This document shows positions 30,131 through 37,849 of a DNA stretch of 37,849 bases, piece after piece (positions within the stretch are counted from its first letter, which is position 1; the number at the start of each line of letters is the position of its first letter). The notes below the pieces were generated by a model. It saw nothing but the letters and a program-made list of their open reading frames with translations, had not been told where the DNA came from and ran no database searches. The position numbers and the translations under genes were made by a program. The DNA is from SZUA-430 sp044375275 (lineage in GTDB: Bacteria; Pseudomonadota; Alphaproteobacteria; Micropepsales; Micropepsaceae): contig JBILMZ010000010.1 of the NCBI GenBank assembly GCA_044375275.1, positions 1 through 37,849 on the forward strand, read 5' to 3'.

Positions 30131-31341
30131 AGGCCCAGCGCTGCAGCAAGACGTTCGCACACACGAACGACATCAGCGTCCTGCAACGCCGGATAAAGCG
30201 GCAGGCTGAGCGTCCGCCGATAATAGGCATCTGCGCCTGGCAATGAAGCAACAGGACTCAGTTCCCTGTAGTAGGGCTGGCGATAGACGGGCAGGTAGTG
30301 CACCTGTGTTCCGATGCCCTCCGCCGAAAGCTGTCGCATGACCTGTGCCCGGCTAACGCCCAGGGCATCAAAATCAATCAGCGTCACATAGAGATGCCAG
30401 GCGGCAGTGACGTTGGGTGTCCTTGCGAGCAGGGCGAGGTGCGCAGAGCGGCCCGTCAGCAGCCGGTCATACAGCGCCACGATCTCGCGCCGGCGGACAG
30501 AGAAAGCCTCGAGCTTCTTCAACTGGCTTTCGCCCAGCGCGCAAAGAACGTCGGGGATCCTGTAGTTCAGCCCCGGCGCTTCCATCTCGTAGTACCAGGG
30601 ATTCGGCGTGTTGGACTTGTCGAAGGCCTCGTCCGTGAGGAGGAAACCCTCGGGATTCCGGTTCATGCCATGCGTACGGTCCCGCAGGATGATGTCGGCA
30701 AGTTCCGGATCGGCTGTTGTCACGGCGCCGCCTTCGCCCATCGCAATCGTCTTGACCGGATGGAAAGAAAAGCAGGTGACATCCGAGAAGCGGCACGAGC
30801 CCACGCGATACTCTTCACCGTCGCCTAGGGAATAGCGGGTGCCCAGGGCATGGCACGCATCCTCGACGATCCTGAGGTCGTTATGGCGCGCGACCGAGAA
30901 CAGGCCAGCCTGGTCGCCGGTTTGCCCCGCAAGATGAACATTGAAGACAGCATCCGCACGCCGGTCAGGGCAGCGCGACAGCGCTTCCTCGAGGTCGCGC
31001 GGGCGCATGAGCCCCGTGTCCGGATCGACATCCGCAAAGACCACGTCGCCGCCATTGAGGCGCACCGCATTGGCGGTCGCAAGAAACGTAACCGCCGGAA
31101 TGATGGAAACAGTGCCAGGCCCCAGATTCAGCGCGCGTGCTGCAAGATGCAGTGCCGCCGTCCCGTTGGTGCAGGCAATCGCATGTCGGGCGCCCGTGGC
31201 AACAGCCAGGGCACGCTCAAAGGTACCGACACGCGGGCCTGTTGTCAGGTAGTCGCTCTTGAGCGCGTCGATGACGGCGGAAATGTCCTCGTCATCGATC
31301 TGGTGCCGGCCATAGGGCAGGAACTGAGGCGCAGGGCTCAT
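30127..31341 (-). CDS. pseC: UDP-4-amino-4,6-dideoxy-N-acetyl-beta-L-altrosamine transaminase
   Basis: A 404-residue DegT/DnrJ/EryC1/StrS aminotransferase. The PLP lysine is Lys197 in CFSFHPVKTIAMGEGGA; the phosphate/cofactor Asp is in RIVEDACHALG (158-166). LPYGRHQIDDEDISAVIDALKSDYLTTGP at the start and PVYRQPYYR near the end are typical of PseC. It adds an amino group to the product of PseB on the way to pseudaminic acid, the sugar on flagellins of Caulobacter and Campylobacter. It starts inside the stop of pseB (ATGA overlap). Confidence 0.9.
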   Translation of the reverse strand: MSPAPQFLPYGRHQIDDEDISAVIDALKSDYLTTGPRVGTFERALAVATGARHAIACTNGTAALHLAARALNLGPGTVSIIPAVTFLATANAVRLNGGDVVFADVDPDTGLMRPRDLEEALSRCPDRRADAVFNVHLAGQTGDQAGLFSVARHNDLRIVEDACHALGTRYSLGDGEEYRVGSCRFSDVTCFSFHPVKTIAMGEGGAVTTADPELADIILRDRTHGMNRNPEGFLLTDEAFDKSNTPNPWYYEMEAPGLNYRIPDVLCALGESQLKKLEAFSVRRREIVALYDRLLTGRSAHLALLARTPNVTAAWHLYVTLIDFDALGVSRAQVMRQLSAEGIGTQVHYLPVYRQPYYRELSPVASLPGADAYYRRTLSLPLYPALQDADVVRVCERLAAALGL

Positions 31342-32435
31342 GCGAAGCTGTCGGACAGCATGGCCTGAAGGCCTCGCGCATCCAGACGTTCTTCGTTGGC
31401 ATCGCTTGAATAGGCGAACCCTTCTGCGACCGGCTTCGCGCCGCGCTGCAGGTAGGAGTCGCGCGATGCTGGCAGATAGGCGGGAATGATGACATAGCGG
31501 TCATTCATTTCCAGCGTCTGGCGTGCGTCATCCGCCGGAACCATGATCTCGTGCAGCTTCTCGCCGGGACGGATGCCAATGACCTTCTGCGGAAGATGCG
31601 GCGCCATGCAGCGCGCCAGCTCGGACGTACTCATGGAAGGGATCTTCGGCACGAAGATCTCTCCACCTTGTGTCAGTTCCATCGACGACAGCACAAGGTT
31701 CACGCCCTGGGTCAGCGTGATCCAGAAGCGCGTCATGCGCGGGTCCGTGATCGGCAGCGACTCTGCCTTCTCGTTGATCAGACGCTGGAACAGCGGCATG
31801 ACGCTGCCGCGTGAGCCGGCCACGTTGCCATAGCGCACCACCGCGAAGCGGCAGCCGTCGGCACCCGACAGGTTGTTGGCGGCGACAAAGATCTTGTCAG
31901 CAGCAAGCTTCGAGGCACCGTACAGGTTGACCGGATTGGCCGCCTTGTCGGTCGAGAGCGCAATGACACGCTTCACGCCGCGGGAGATCGCAGCCTGGAC
32001 AACATTCTCAGCGCCCAGCACGTTGGTCGCAATGCACTCGAACGGATTGTACTCGGCGATCGGCACCTGCTTGAGCGCAGCTGCGTGGATGACATAGTCG
32101 ACACCGCGCATGGCCATCTCGAGGCGCGCAACATTGCGCACGTCGCCGATGAAGTAACGCATGAACGGATACTGTTCCGGCGAGAACGTCTGCGCCATCT
32201 CGTATTGCTTGAGTTCGTCGCGCGAGAAAATGATCAGCTTGCGCGGCTTGTAGCGCGCGATGACCGTACGAACGAAGTGCTTGCCGAACGACCCTGTACC
32301 GCCCGTGACCATCACGACCTTGTCGTTCAGGTCAACGGCGGGCTCGAGGAAATCGCGTGTCTGCTGGAAGACGCCATAGGCGCCTGGCAGGGCTTCATCG
32401 TCGTCTGAGGCATAAGCGGGAAGGGCTGGAGACAT
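31338..32435 (-). CDS. pseB: UDP-N-acetylglucosamine 4,6-dehydratase (inverting), PseB
   Basis: This 365-residue enzyme is a short-chain-type dehydratase: NAD-binding TGGTGSFG (44-51), and the catalytic set Asp163, Lys164, Tyr172 and Lys176 in STDKAANPVNLYGASKL. DVRNVARL and HAAALKQVPIAEYNP are PseB signatures. It starts pseudaminic acid synthesis by 4,6-dehydration with C5 inversion. It has an N-terminal extension of about 38 residues compared with the core family; the next possible start is not obvious. No other Pse genes (H, G, I, F) are in the window. Ends in the ATGA overlap with pseC; an 80-nt gap separates it from the GH57-like gene upstream. Confidence 0.93.
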   Translation of the reverse strand: MSPALPAYASDDDEALPGAYGVFQQTRDFLEPAVDLNDKVVMVTGGTGSFGKHFVRTVIARYKPRKLIIFSRDELKQYEMAQTFSPEQYPFMRYFIGDVRNVARLEMAMRGVDYVIHAAALKQVPIAEYNPFECIATNVLGAENVVQAAISRGVKRVIALSTDKAANPVNLYGASKLAADKIFVAANNLSGADGCRFAVVRYGNVAGSRGSVMPLFQRLINEKAESLPITDPRMTRFWITLTQGVNLVLSSMELTQGGEIFVPKIPSMSTSELARCMAPHLPQKVIGIRPGEKLHEIMVPADDARQTLEMNDRYVIIPAYLPASRDSYLQRGAKPVAEGFAYSSDANEERLDARGLQAMLSDSFA

Positions 32436-32515
32436 GGACGTTTTGACCCGTGAGCAGAGTTAACCGACCATCATCCTTACCGAGTATGCTGAAAAAACAG
32501 TTATCTTCCGAGAGC

Positions 32516-34459
32516 TTAGCCACCAAGATTTAGCGCAAACCTGAACCTGCGAGGTCCTGTAGTGCCATCGGGCCTGCGCGTATCGTCAGTTTCCAGGGCC
32601 GAAAGCGCAAGACTGGCAAAGAAACTCCCGCCCGTGCGTTCATACTGCATTAACCCGATCAACGGGGCCATCTCCCGGTCAACCTCCACGCGGAAGCCGC
32701 GGCGGCCATCTCCAATGTCGATGAGGCCCTCGGTCATCCCGAGACCGGTCGTGGCGGAAACAAGAAGGGAGACGGGTTTTCCGTGATCGACCTTCCGGTC
32801 ACCGAGCGGAAAGACCTCCATTCGCTCGCCACCATTATGCGTGGCAAACGCAAGACTCGATGCATCGAAGGCATCCGGGTTCAGGAGGAAATGCCCGATC
32901 CTGAGCGACCCGATTCCCCACTCCTTCCAGTTCAGGATGATGTCGTATTCGACGCGGGGCTGCTTGGCGAGAAAACGGATGCGCTTGAAAATGGGTCCGA
33001 GCGGCGTGGCGATCTGCGCCTCGATCACGGCGTCGGCAGAGTTCACTTCACCGTAGATCTGCGGTTGCACCCACTCAAGGTCGGACACCTTGGGCCGGGC
33101 AGGAGATTCAAAGACGCAATAGCCGGAATACCAGTCGAACTGCAGGTCGATCGCCTCGTAGTGGCCGTGCAGAAGCGAGGTGACCATGGCTGGTCGCTCG
33201 TCACCCCGCACCTTGACTTCCTGCAGCGCCAGGCCACGCCGTCGGTTCAGCACGGCGAGCAGGCTCGGGGTCTCGATCTCGATCCATTTCTGTTCCGTAC
33301 GCACGGCTGGCCCGGTATAGGCAGCCGGAAGCCCATCCTGCGGCATGGCGCACGCTTCTTCGGCTTCCGCAAGGCGCGCGCGATAGCGTTTCCAGCGCGC
33401 CTCCGTGATGTGGGTGCGGAAGTCGCTGGACCAGAGGTAGCAGAGTTCTCGCCATGCATTGAGATCTGTCACGCCACGCTCAAGCAACCCCCTCAGCACG
33501 CGGTAGCAGCTGGCATTGATGGCAAGGTCGTCGCGTCCTGACACGGCCCAGCGCGTGACATTGTATTTCTTCTGCTTCTTGACGGGGACAGGATAGTCTG
33601 CCGTCTGCAGATCCAGCAGCTGATTGGCGCTGACGGTGTCCGTGAGGGCCAGCGCCTGCGTGGGCGTGATGAACCGGATCGACGGCGAGGCTGCAAGGCG
33701 ACGCCACGCATCGGCAATGACCTGCCATTCGCCGCTCTGCATCGCCTCTTCCGTGTGGAACCGCTTCGGGCGGAAGTCGAAGATCTCGGCATCATTGCTG
33801 TACAGTGGCAAGAGGCGGGGTTCATTGCCACGCTGCGTCTCGACGAAGCGCAGGTAATCACGTTGCTCGATGTCGCCATGCGCAAGGCGCTGCAGCTTCT
33901 GGAACGCCATCGTGTTGGTCCATAGCAGCGCGATCTCGCTGCCATCGGCGCCACGCGCACGCTGGGGATGGTACTTGAGTTCGGACGGCCACTCGGGATG
34001 ATGGGCCGCGACATTGTCCCAGTCCATGAACAGCGCACGGTAGCCGGCGTCGAGGTAGAGAGGCACCAGTCCTGCCGAAAATGCTTGTTCGTTGACCAGT
34101 GCGATCTGCGGGCTGAGCCCGAGAAGGCTCTGGTAGCTGTGCTGCCCAAGCTCCAGGTTTGCGCGGTTGACGCGGGCGGGAACCAGTGGCCCGATCAATT
34201 GCGCGTAGCCGGATCCGATGAACTCCACCTGTCCTGTACCGCAAAGCCGGCGTAACTCGGCAATCCATGAGGGATCAATGGCCTGGATCGTCTCGAGCGT
34301 GTAGCCGGTCGCTTCGATGGCGATGGGGGCCCCAATCGCGTCCGGCAGGCGCAGGAGCGGCCAGTAGCAGCGGGCGATGACATCCGGCCGCTGTTCTTCC
34401 TCGATGGATGAAAAGGCAAGATTGAGATGGAACAGTGAAAGGACGCTTAGTTGCCTCAT
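32516..34459 (-). CDS. Glycoside hydrolase family 57-like protein
   Basis: This 647-residue protein resembles GH57 alpha-amylase-type enzymes: FHLNLAFSSIEEEQRPDVIARCYWPLLRL at the start, LVNEQAFSAGLVPLYLDAG with the likely nucleophile Glu124, and LPLYSNDAEIFDFRPKRF with the likely acid Asp223. The first motif of classic members (HxHQP) is altered to FHLNLAF, so the protein is divergent. The C-terminal 300 residues are beta-rich and unassigned. It overlaps the ATP-grasp gene start/stop by 4 nt (ATGA) and shares its strand with pseB/pseC. It may act on, or build, a glycan; the substrate cannot be read from the sequence. Confidence 0.7.
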   Translation of the reverse strand: MRQLSVLSLFHLNLAFSSIEEEQRPDVIARCYWPLLRLPDAIGAPIAIEATGYTLETIQAIDPSWIAELRRLCGTGQVEFIGSGYAQLIGPLVPARVNRANLELGQHSYQSLLGLSPQIALVNEQAFSAGLVPLYLDAGYRALFMDWDNVAAHHPEWPSELKYHPQRARGADGSEIALLWTNTMAFQKLQRLAHGDIEQRDYLRFVETQRGNEPRLLPLYSNDAEIFDFRPKRFHTEEAMQSGEWQVIADAWRRLAASPSIRFITPTQALALTDTVSANQLLDLQTADYPVPVKKQKKYNVTRWAVSGRDDLAINASCYRVLRGLLERGVTDLNAWRELCYLWSSDFRTHITEARWKRYRARLAEAEEACAMPQDGLPAAYTGPAVRTEQKWIEIETPSLLAVLNRRRGLALQEVKVRGDERPAMVTSLLHGHYEAIDLQFDWYSGYCVFESPARPKVSDLEWVQPQIYGEVNSADAVIEAQIATPLGPIFKRIRFLAKQPRVEYDIILNWKEWGIGSLRIGHFLLNPDAFDASSLAFATHNGGERMEVFPLGDRKVDHGKPVSLLVSATTGLGMTEGLIDIGDGRRGFRVEVDREMAPLIGLMQYERTGGSFFASLALSALETDDTRRPDGTTGPRRFRFALNLGG

Positions 34460-35676
34460 GCCACCGTCTCAATGCGCAGCGCATTGAGGGCAGCCTGCGC
34501 CGTGGCGCGGGCCTGGGCGACACTGGCGCCGGTGGCCAGCACCATGGCGGCCGTGCAGCCTGAATGCGTTGGTTCGGGAATCATGTCGCCAATCTGGACA
34601 GTCACGGCCACTTCTTCAATGCCCGGAATGCGTCTGGCGTCGTCTTCGCCCGAGATGGAGGTGACCTTGCCGGGCCGCGCAAACGCATAGCGCTGCACGA
34701 CAGGCGTTTGCTGCTGGGGAACAAGATCGGCAGGGTTGAGCGGTTCGCCCAGTGCAATCCTGATGATCGCACCGATGAAATCCACGCCCGTATTCAGCGG
34801 GATCTCCCGCGTGCAGAAATAGCCACCCGAGGCCCGCGCCGCGAGTTCGATGACATAGGGCTTGCCGTCCGACACAACGAGGTCGCCCTTGATGTTGCCC
34901 GTTACGACGCCAAGCGCGCGGCCCGCTTCTTCCGCCGTCGCACGAACCGCAGCCTGCGTCGCCGCATCGAGATGGCTCGGCAGGTCGCCGCCATTCTCGA
35001 TGAAAAAGGGCGCATAGCGGTCGAGGAATTCGTAGTTCCGGTCCGAGAAGCCGGGCGTATAGCCCGCACCGTTCACGAGGATGGACTCGGTCGAGATCTG
35101 TGGCCCGCGCAGGAACGCTTCCGCCATGACGCGCCCCGTCGGCGACTGCGCCGCGGCCAGCGCAAAGGCTGCGTCGAGGTCCATGCCGGGCGAGAGGCGC
35201 TGCACGCCGCGGCTGCCCCGGCTATCCACCGGCTTCACGACGATCTGGTAGTCACGCTGCTTTGCAAAGCGAAGGAGCTCGGTACCATCAGCAACCGGCG
35301 AGAACCAGGGAATGGGAATACCCGCCTCGGCGAAGCGGATCTTCATCGCAAGCTTGTCCTGCGCAAGCTCCGCAGTCTCAAGCGGAATGCCACGCAGCCC
35401 CAGCCGGTCAGCAACCTTGGCAACTGTCAGCGGCACATCGCAGCCAATCGTGATCACGCCATCAATGGGGCCGTGAGCCTGCGTGTAGCGGACGACGGCA
35501 TCGACCGTCTCGTCGGGATGATAGGTGGATGCAATGATGTGGTCATCGGCATGGGCAAAGCCCGGCGCTTGGCGGTTGCGGTCGGACACGACGACGCGAT
35601 AGCCCATCTCCTTGGCGCGCTGGATGCCATGAATGGCCTGCACGCCGCCGGAAACGATGAGCAGTGTCTTCTGCAT
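34456..35676 (-). CDS. ATP-grasp family ligase
   Basis: A 406-residue protein with an N-terminal Rossmann-like part (TLLIVSGGVQAIHGIQRAKEMGYRVVVSDRN), a central ATP-grasp domain (YQIVVKPVDSRGSRGVQRLSP) and the metal-binding segment YVIELAARASGGYFCTREI. This is the layout of carbamoyl-phosphate-synthase/PurK-type ligases that couple a carboxylate to an amine by an acyl-phosphate. It starts in the stop of the SDR gene (TGATG) and ends in the start of the GH57-like gene. The partners suggest an amide bond in a sugar or sugar-linked molecule, which is inference only. Confidence 0.85.
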   Translation of the reverse strand: MQKTLLIVSGGVQAIHGIQRAKEMGYRVVVSDRNRQAPGFAHADDHIIASTYHPDETVDAVVRYTQAHGPIDGVITIGCDVPLTVAKVADRLGLRGIPLETAELAQDKLAMKIRFAEAGIPIPWFSPVADGTELLRFAKQRDYQIVVKPVDSRGSRGVQRLSPGMDLDAAFALAAAQSPTGRVMAEAFLRGPQISTESILVNGAGYTPGFSDRNYEFLDRYAPFFIENGGDLPSHLDAATQAAVRATAEEAGRALGVVTGNIKGDLVVSDGKPYVIELAARASGGYFCTREIPLNTGVDFIGAIIRIALGEPLNPADLVPQQQTPVVQRYAFARPGKVTSISGEDDARRIPGIEEVAVTVQIGDMIPEPTHSGCTAAMVLATGASVAQARATAQAALNALRIETVA

Positions 35677-36419
35677 CAGAAGTAAAGCCCGCCATTCACG
35701 TTGAGGGTCTGCGCCGTGATGTAGCTTGAGGCATCGCTGGCGAGGAACGCCACGGCGTCACCCACTTCCGACGGTGTCCCCATGCGTCCGAGAATGATGC
35801 TGTCGGCCGCCTTCTGCACGGCCGCAGACGCAAGCCCGGCGGCCGCCATCTCGGACTGGATCAGCCCGGCGGCCACGACATTGGAACGGATCTTCCACTT
35901 CGCGCCAAAGCGCGCGATGACTTGCGACAGCGAGATGAGGCCCGCCTTCGATGCCGCGTAATGCGCAGTACGAGGCCCGCCATACTGTCCGCTGACCGAT
36001 CCGATATGGATGATGGAGCCGCCACCGGCCTCGCGCAGATAGGGCAGCGCAACCTGTGAGCAGGCAAAGGGTCCACGCAGGTTGACGGCCAGGATCTGGT
36101 CCCAGTCCTCGTCGGTCACCTGGTCGAAATCGGTGGGCTTGTTGATGCCCGCATTGTTGACGAGAACGGAAAAGCCGCCGAAGTGCAAAGCCGCCGCCTT
36201 CATCGCAGCCTCGATGCTGGGGCGCGATGCGGCTTCCATCTCGAACGCACGAACGATGTCCGGAAACTCGCGCTGCAGCGACAGCGCTTCATCACGCTGC
36301 GAGCGATAGGTGAACGCGACGCGGGCGCCTTGTCCCGCAAGCGTGCGCACGATGGCGCGCCCAATGCCGCGGCTGCCACCCGTCACGAAGGCCGTCTTGC
36401 CTGAGAGCGAGCCGCTCAT
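35676..36419 (-). CDS. Short-chain dehydrogenase/reductase
   Basis: This 247-residue SDR has TGGSRGIG (13-20) for NADP binding, NNAGI (about 107-111), and the catalytic Ser-Tyr-Lys in GSVSGQYGG...HYAASKAG. It reads like FabG, and the ending AQTLNVNGGLYF is standard. In this setting it more likely reduces a sugar or keto intermediate than an acyl carrier protein substrate. Its start overlaps the stop of the transketolase C-subunit (ATGA) and its stop overlaps the ATP-grasp start. Confidence 0.9.
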   Translation of the reverse strand: MSGSLSGKTAFVTGGSRGIGRAIVRTLAGQGARVAFTYRSQRDEALSLQREFPDIVRAFEMEAASRPSIEAAMKAAALHFGGFSVLVNNAGINKPTDFDQVTDEDWDQILAVNLRGPFACSQVALPYLREAGGGSIIHIGSVSGQYGGPRTAHYAASKAGLISLSQVIARFGAKWKIRSNVVAAGLIQSEMAAAGLASAAVQKAADSIILGRMGTPSEVGDAVAFLASDASSYITAQTLNVNGGLYF

Positions 36420-37393
36420 GAGCGGCGCGCCTTCTTGCGCGCAATAGCGCGGCGCGCTGCATCCGCGATGAACGGACCGGTCAGGCCGTAATGCGTCGCA
36501 AGTTCGCCCGGTTCGCCAGACTGTCCGAAGACATCGCGCACGCCGACAAACTCGATCGGGCAGGGTGTGGTCTGTGCCAGGGACTCAGCGACAGCACCGC
36601 CAAGCCCGCCAAAGATATTGTGGTCTTCCGCCGTGACCATGCAGCCCGTCTCGCGCGAGGCAGCTTCAAGCAACGCCGCGTCGATCGGCTTGATCGTCGG
36701 CATGTTGATGACGCGCGCGGAGATGCCGTCGCGCGCAAGGATCTCGGCACCATCAAGCGCGCGCGCGGTTTCCACGCCGCATGCGACAAGCGTCACGTCG
36801 TGGCCATCACGCAGCACTTGCCCCTTGCCGATCTCGAAGCTGTGGCCTTCGCCGAAGATCCGCGTGGAGGGACTGCGCCCCGTGCGCATGTAGACCGGAC
36901 CATTGAATTCAAGCACCGCACGCGTGGCCTGGCGCATCTCCTCGGCATCAGCCGGCGAGATCACCGTCATGCCCGGAATGGCGCGGAAAGCCGCAATATC
37001 CTCAAGCGACTGGGCCGAGCCACCATCGGGACCAACGTCCAGGCCCGGATGGCTTGCCACGATCTTCACGTTGCGGTTGGCATAGGCAATCGAAAGGCGC
37101 GCCTGTTCGACGGCGCGCAGGCAGAAGACGGCGAAGGTCGTGACAACGGGGATCAGCCCCGTGGCTGCCATGCCGCCAGCCGCTGCCATCATGTTCTGCT
37201 CTGCAATGCCGAACTGGAAGAAGCGCTCGGGGAAGGCCTTGCGGAAATGATGCACGCCCGTGCCGCCCGCAATGTCGGCGTCAAGCACGACGACATTGGG
37301 ATGGCTGGGCGCAAGTTCGGTGAGCGCCTTGCCAAAGGCTTCGCGCAGCGAGTCGCCGTTCGAGGCGATAAGAAGGGGATTAGCGGCTGCCAT
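36416..37393 (-). CDS. Transketolase, C-terminal subunit (split type)
   Basis: From ATG 37393 the protein has 325 residues, the pyrimidine-binding and C-terminal domains of transketolase: FFQFGIAEQNMMAAAGGMAATGLIPVVTTFAVF with the catalytic Glu (AEQNM), GLDVGPDGGSAQSLEDIAAFRAIPGM and VTAEDHNIFGGLGGAVAE. Split transketolases occur in Archaea and in many sugar- or secondary-metabolite clusters. The ATG lies inside the 3' end of the N-subunit (14-nt overlap). A longer frame to 37435 is not needed. With the N subunit it moves two-carbon units between sugars using ThDP. Confidence 0.9.
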   Translation of the reverse strand: MAAANPLLIASNGDSLREAFGKALTELAPSHPNVVVLDADIAGGTGVHHFRKAFPERFFQFGIAEQNMMAAAGGMAATGLIPVVTTFAVFCLRAVEQARLSIAYANRNVKIVASHPGLDVGPDGGSAQSLEDIAAFRAIPGMTVISPADAEEMRQATRAVLEFNGPVYMRTGRSPSTRIFGEGHSFEIGKGQVLRDGHDVTLVACGVETARALDGAEILARDGISARVINMPTIKPIDAALLEAASRETGCMVTAEDHNIFGGLGGAVAESLAQTTPCPIEFVGVRDVFGQSGEPGELATHYGLTGPFIADAARRAIARKKARRS

Positions 37394-37849
37394 CGAGCAA
37401 CTCCTTCGTGTCCGTATCCGTGGCGCCAAGCGCAACGAGCGCCGTTTCAGCCTGTTCGCGCGTCAGCTTCACGCTGCCGTGCCAGAGCGGCTGGTCTTCC
37501 ATGTAGGGAACGCCCTTGCCCTTGACCGTATGCGCGATGATCACCGTCGGCCGCGCCGGGATGGACCGCGCCTCGTCGAAGGCCGCAAGGATGGCCGGAA
37601 TATCATGTCCCTGAATTTCGACGGCATGCCAGCCAAAGGCGCGCCACTTCTGGGCGAGGGGCTCCAGCGCCATGATGTTGGCATTGCGGTCGTCGGACTG
37701 CAGCTTGTTGTAGTCGATGATGGCGCACAGGTTGGACAGGCCGAAATGGCCGGCGCTCATCGCACCTTCCCAGACTTCGCCTTCCTGGAGTTCGCCATCA
37801 CCCAGGATTGTGTAGACGCGCGCCGCGATCTTCTGGTGACGCAGGCCAA
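37380..37849 (-). CDS. Transketolase, N-terminal subunit (split type), cut by window edge
   Basis: The frame runs from the stop at 37380 to the window end without a start, giving about 155 residues. GLRHQKIAARVYTILGDGELQEGEVWEGAMSAGHFGLSNL shows the ThDP-binding motif (GDGE, then the Asn in DYNKLQSD). The following TVIIAHTVKGKGVPYMED is the usual transketolase loop. The first part of the gene is outside the window. It ends 14 nt after the start of the C-subunit, so the two are translated as a pair. Confidence 0.92.
   Translation of the reverse strand, partial: GLRHQKIAARVYTILGDGELQEGEVWEGAMSAGHFGLSNLCAIIDYNKLQSDDRNANIMALEPLAQKWRAFGWHAVEIQGHDIPAILAAFDEARSIPARPTVIIAHTVKGKGVPYMEDQPLWHGSVKLTREQAETALVALGATDTDTKELLDGSR

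Noticed and set aside
1..37849. tRNA, rRNA, CRISPR arrays, insertion sequences or prophage genes
   Set aside because: None was recognised: no transposase, integrase or repeat-spacer pattern was found on either strand.

Overview
The window looks like chromosomal DNA of a GC-rich, flagellated alphaproteobacterium, most likely of the Caulobacterales/Hyphomonadaceae type. The reasons are a flbT-flaF pair beside two short (275 aa) tandem flagellin genes, sigma-54 type promoters before both flagellins, a TPR-glycosyltransferase of the FlmG/FlbA type, and pseB-pseC homologues. This is inferred from gene content; no rRNA or tRNA gene was seen. Both window ends cut through genes (a CoxL/XdhA-like subunit on the left, a transketolase N-terminal subunit on the right).

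Layout. 1-3.1 kb (minus): glycerol kinase, class II aldolase family protein and the start of a molybdenum hydroxylase large subunit. 3.2-5.8 kb: moaA and NAD kinase, coupled by an overlapping stop/start, convergent with a Nudix hydrolase. 5.9-9.3 kb: a degenerate EAL-domain protein, two SAM methyltransferases, and a membrane-anchored YiiX-like papain-fold protein that has lost its expected cysteine. 9.4-11.4 kb: a divergent TetR module (ferredoxin plus a frameshifted O-methyltransferase facing a TetR gene whose C-terminus also looks frameshifted), with a clear operator between them. 11.5-16.3 kb: CMD-family protein, GxxExxY protein followed by a long inverted repeat, VanX-like dipeptidase, a secreted glycan-binding-like protein with a Tat-exported metallopeptidase, and a serine hydrolase. 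16.4-21.6 kb: HTH-citrate-synthase-like protein, VOC protein, cytochrome P450 directly followed by a rubredoxin, DJ-1/PfpI protein, and a membrane-protein/winged-helix pair. 21.6-24.8 kb (minus): VWA/CoxE-like protein, methyltransferase, REP-like hairpin, MoxR ATPase, MmcQ/YjbR protein.

24.8-37.8 kb is a flagellin production and glycosylation region. The TPR-glycosyltransferase diverges from flbT-flaF, followed by flagellin 1, flagellin 2 and flaG on the plus strand. Facing them on the minus strand is a tightly packed set: transketolase N and C subunits, SDR reductase, ATP-grasp ligase, GH57-like protein, PseB and PseC. Most junctions in that set overlap by 1-14 nt. PseB/PseC make the amino-sugar precursor of pseudaminic acid; the transketolase/SDR/ATP-grasp/GH57 part has no assigned product and is the best candidate for something undescribed. 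Both flagellin genes carry a -24/-12 promoter, copies of a CCCGGCAAAA element and a stem-loop at the predicted 5' end of the mRNA, which fits FlbD/FlbT-type control known from Caulobacter.
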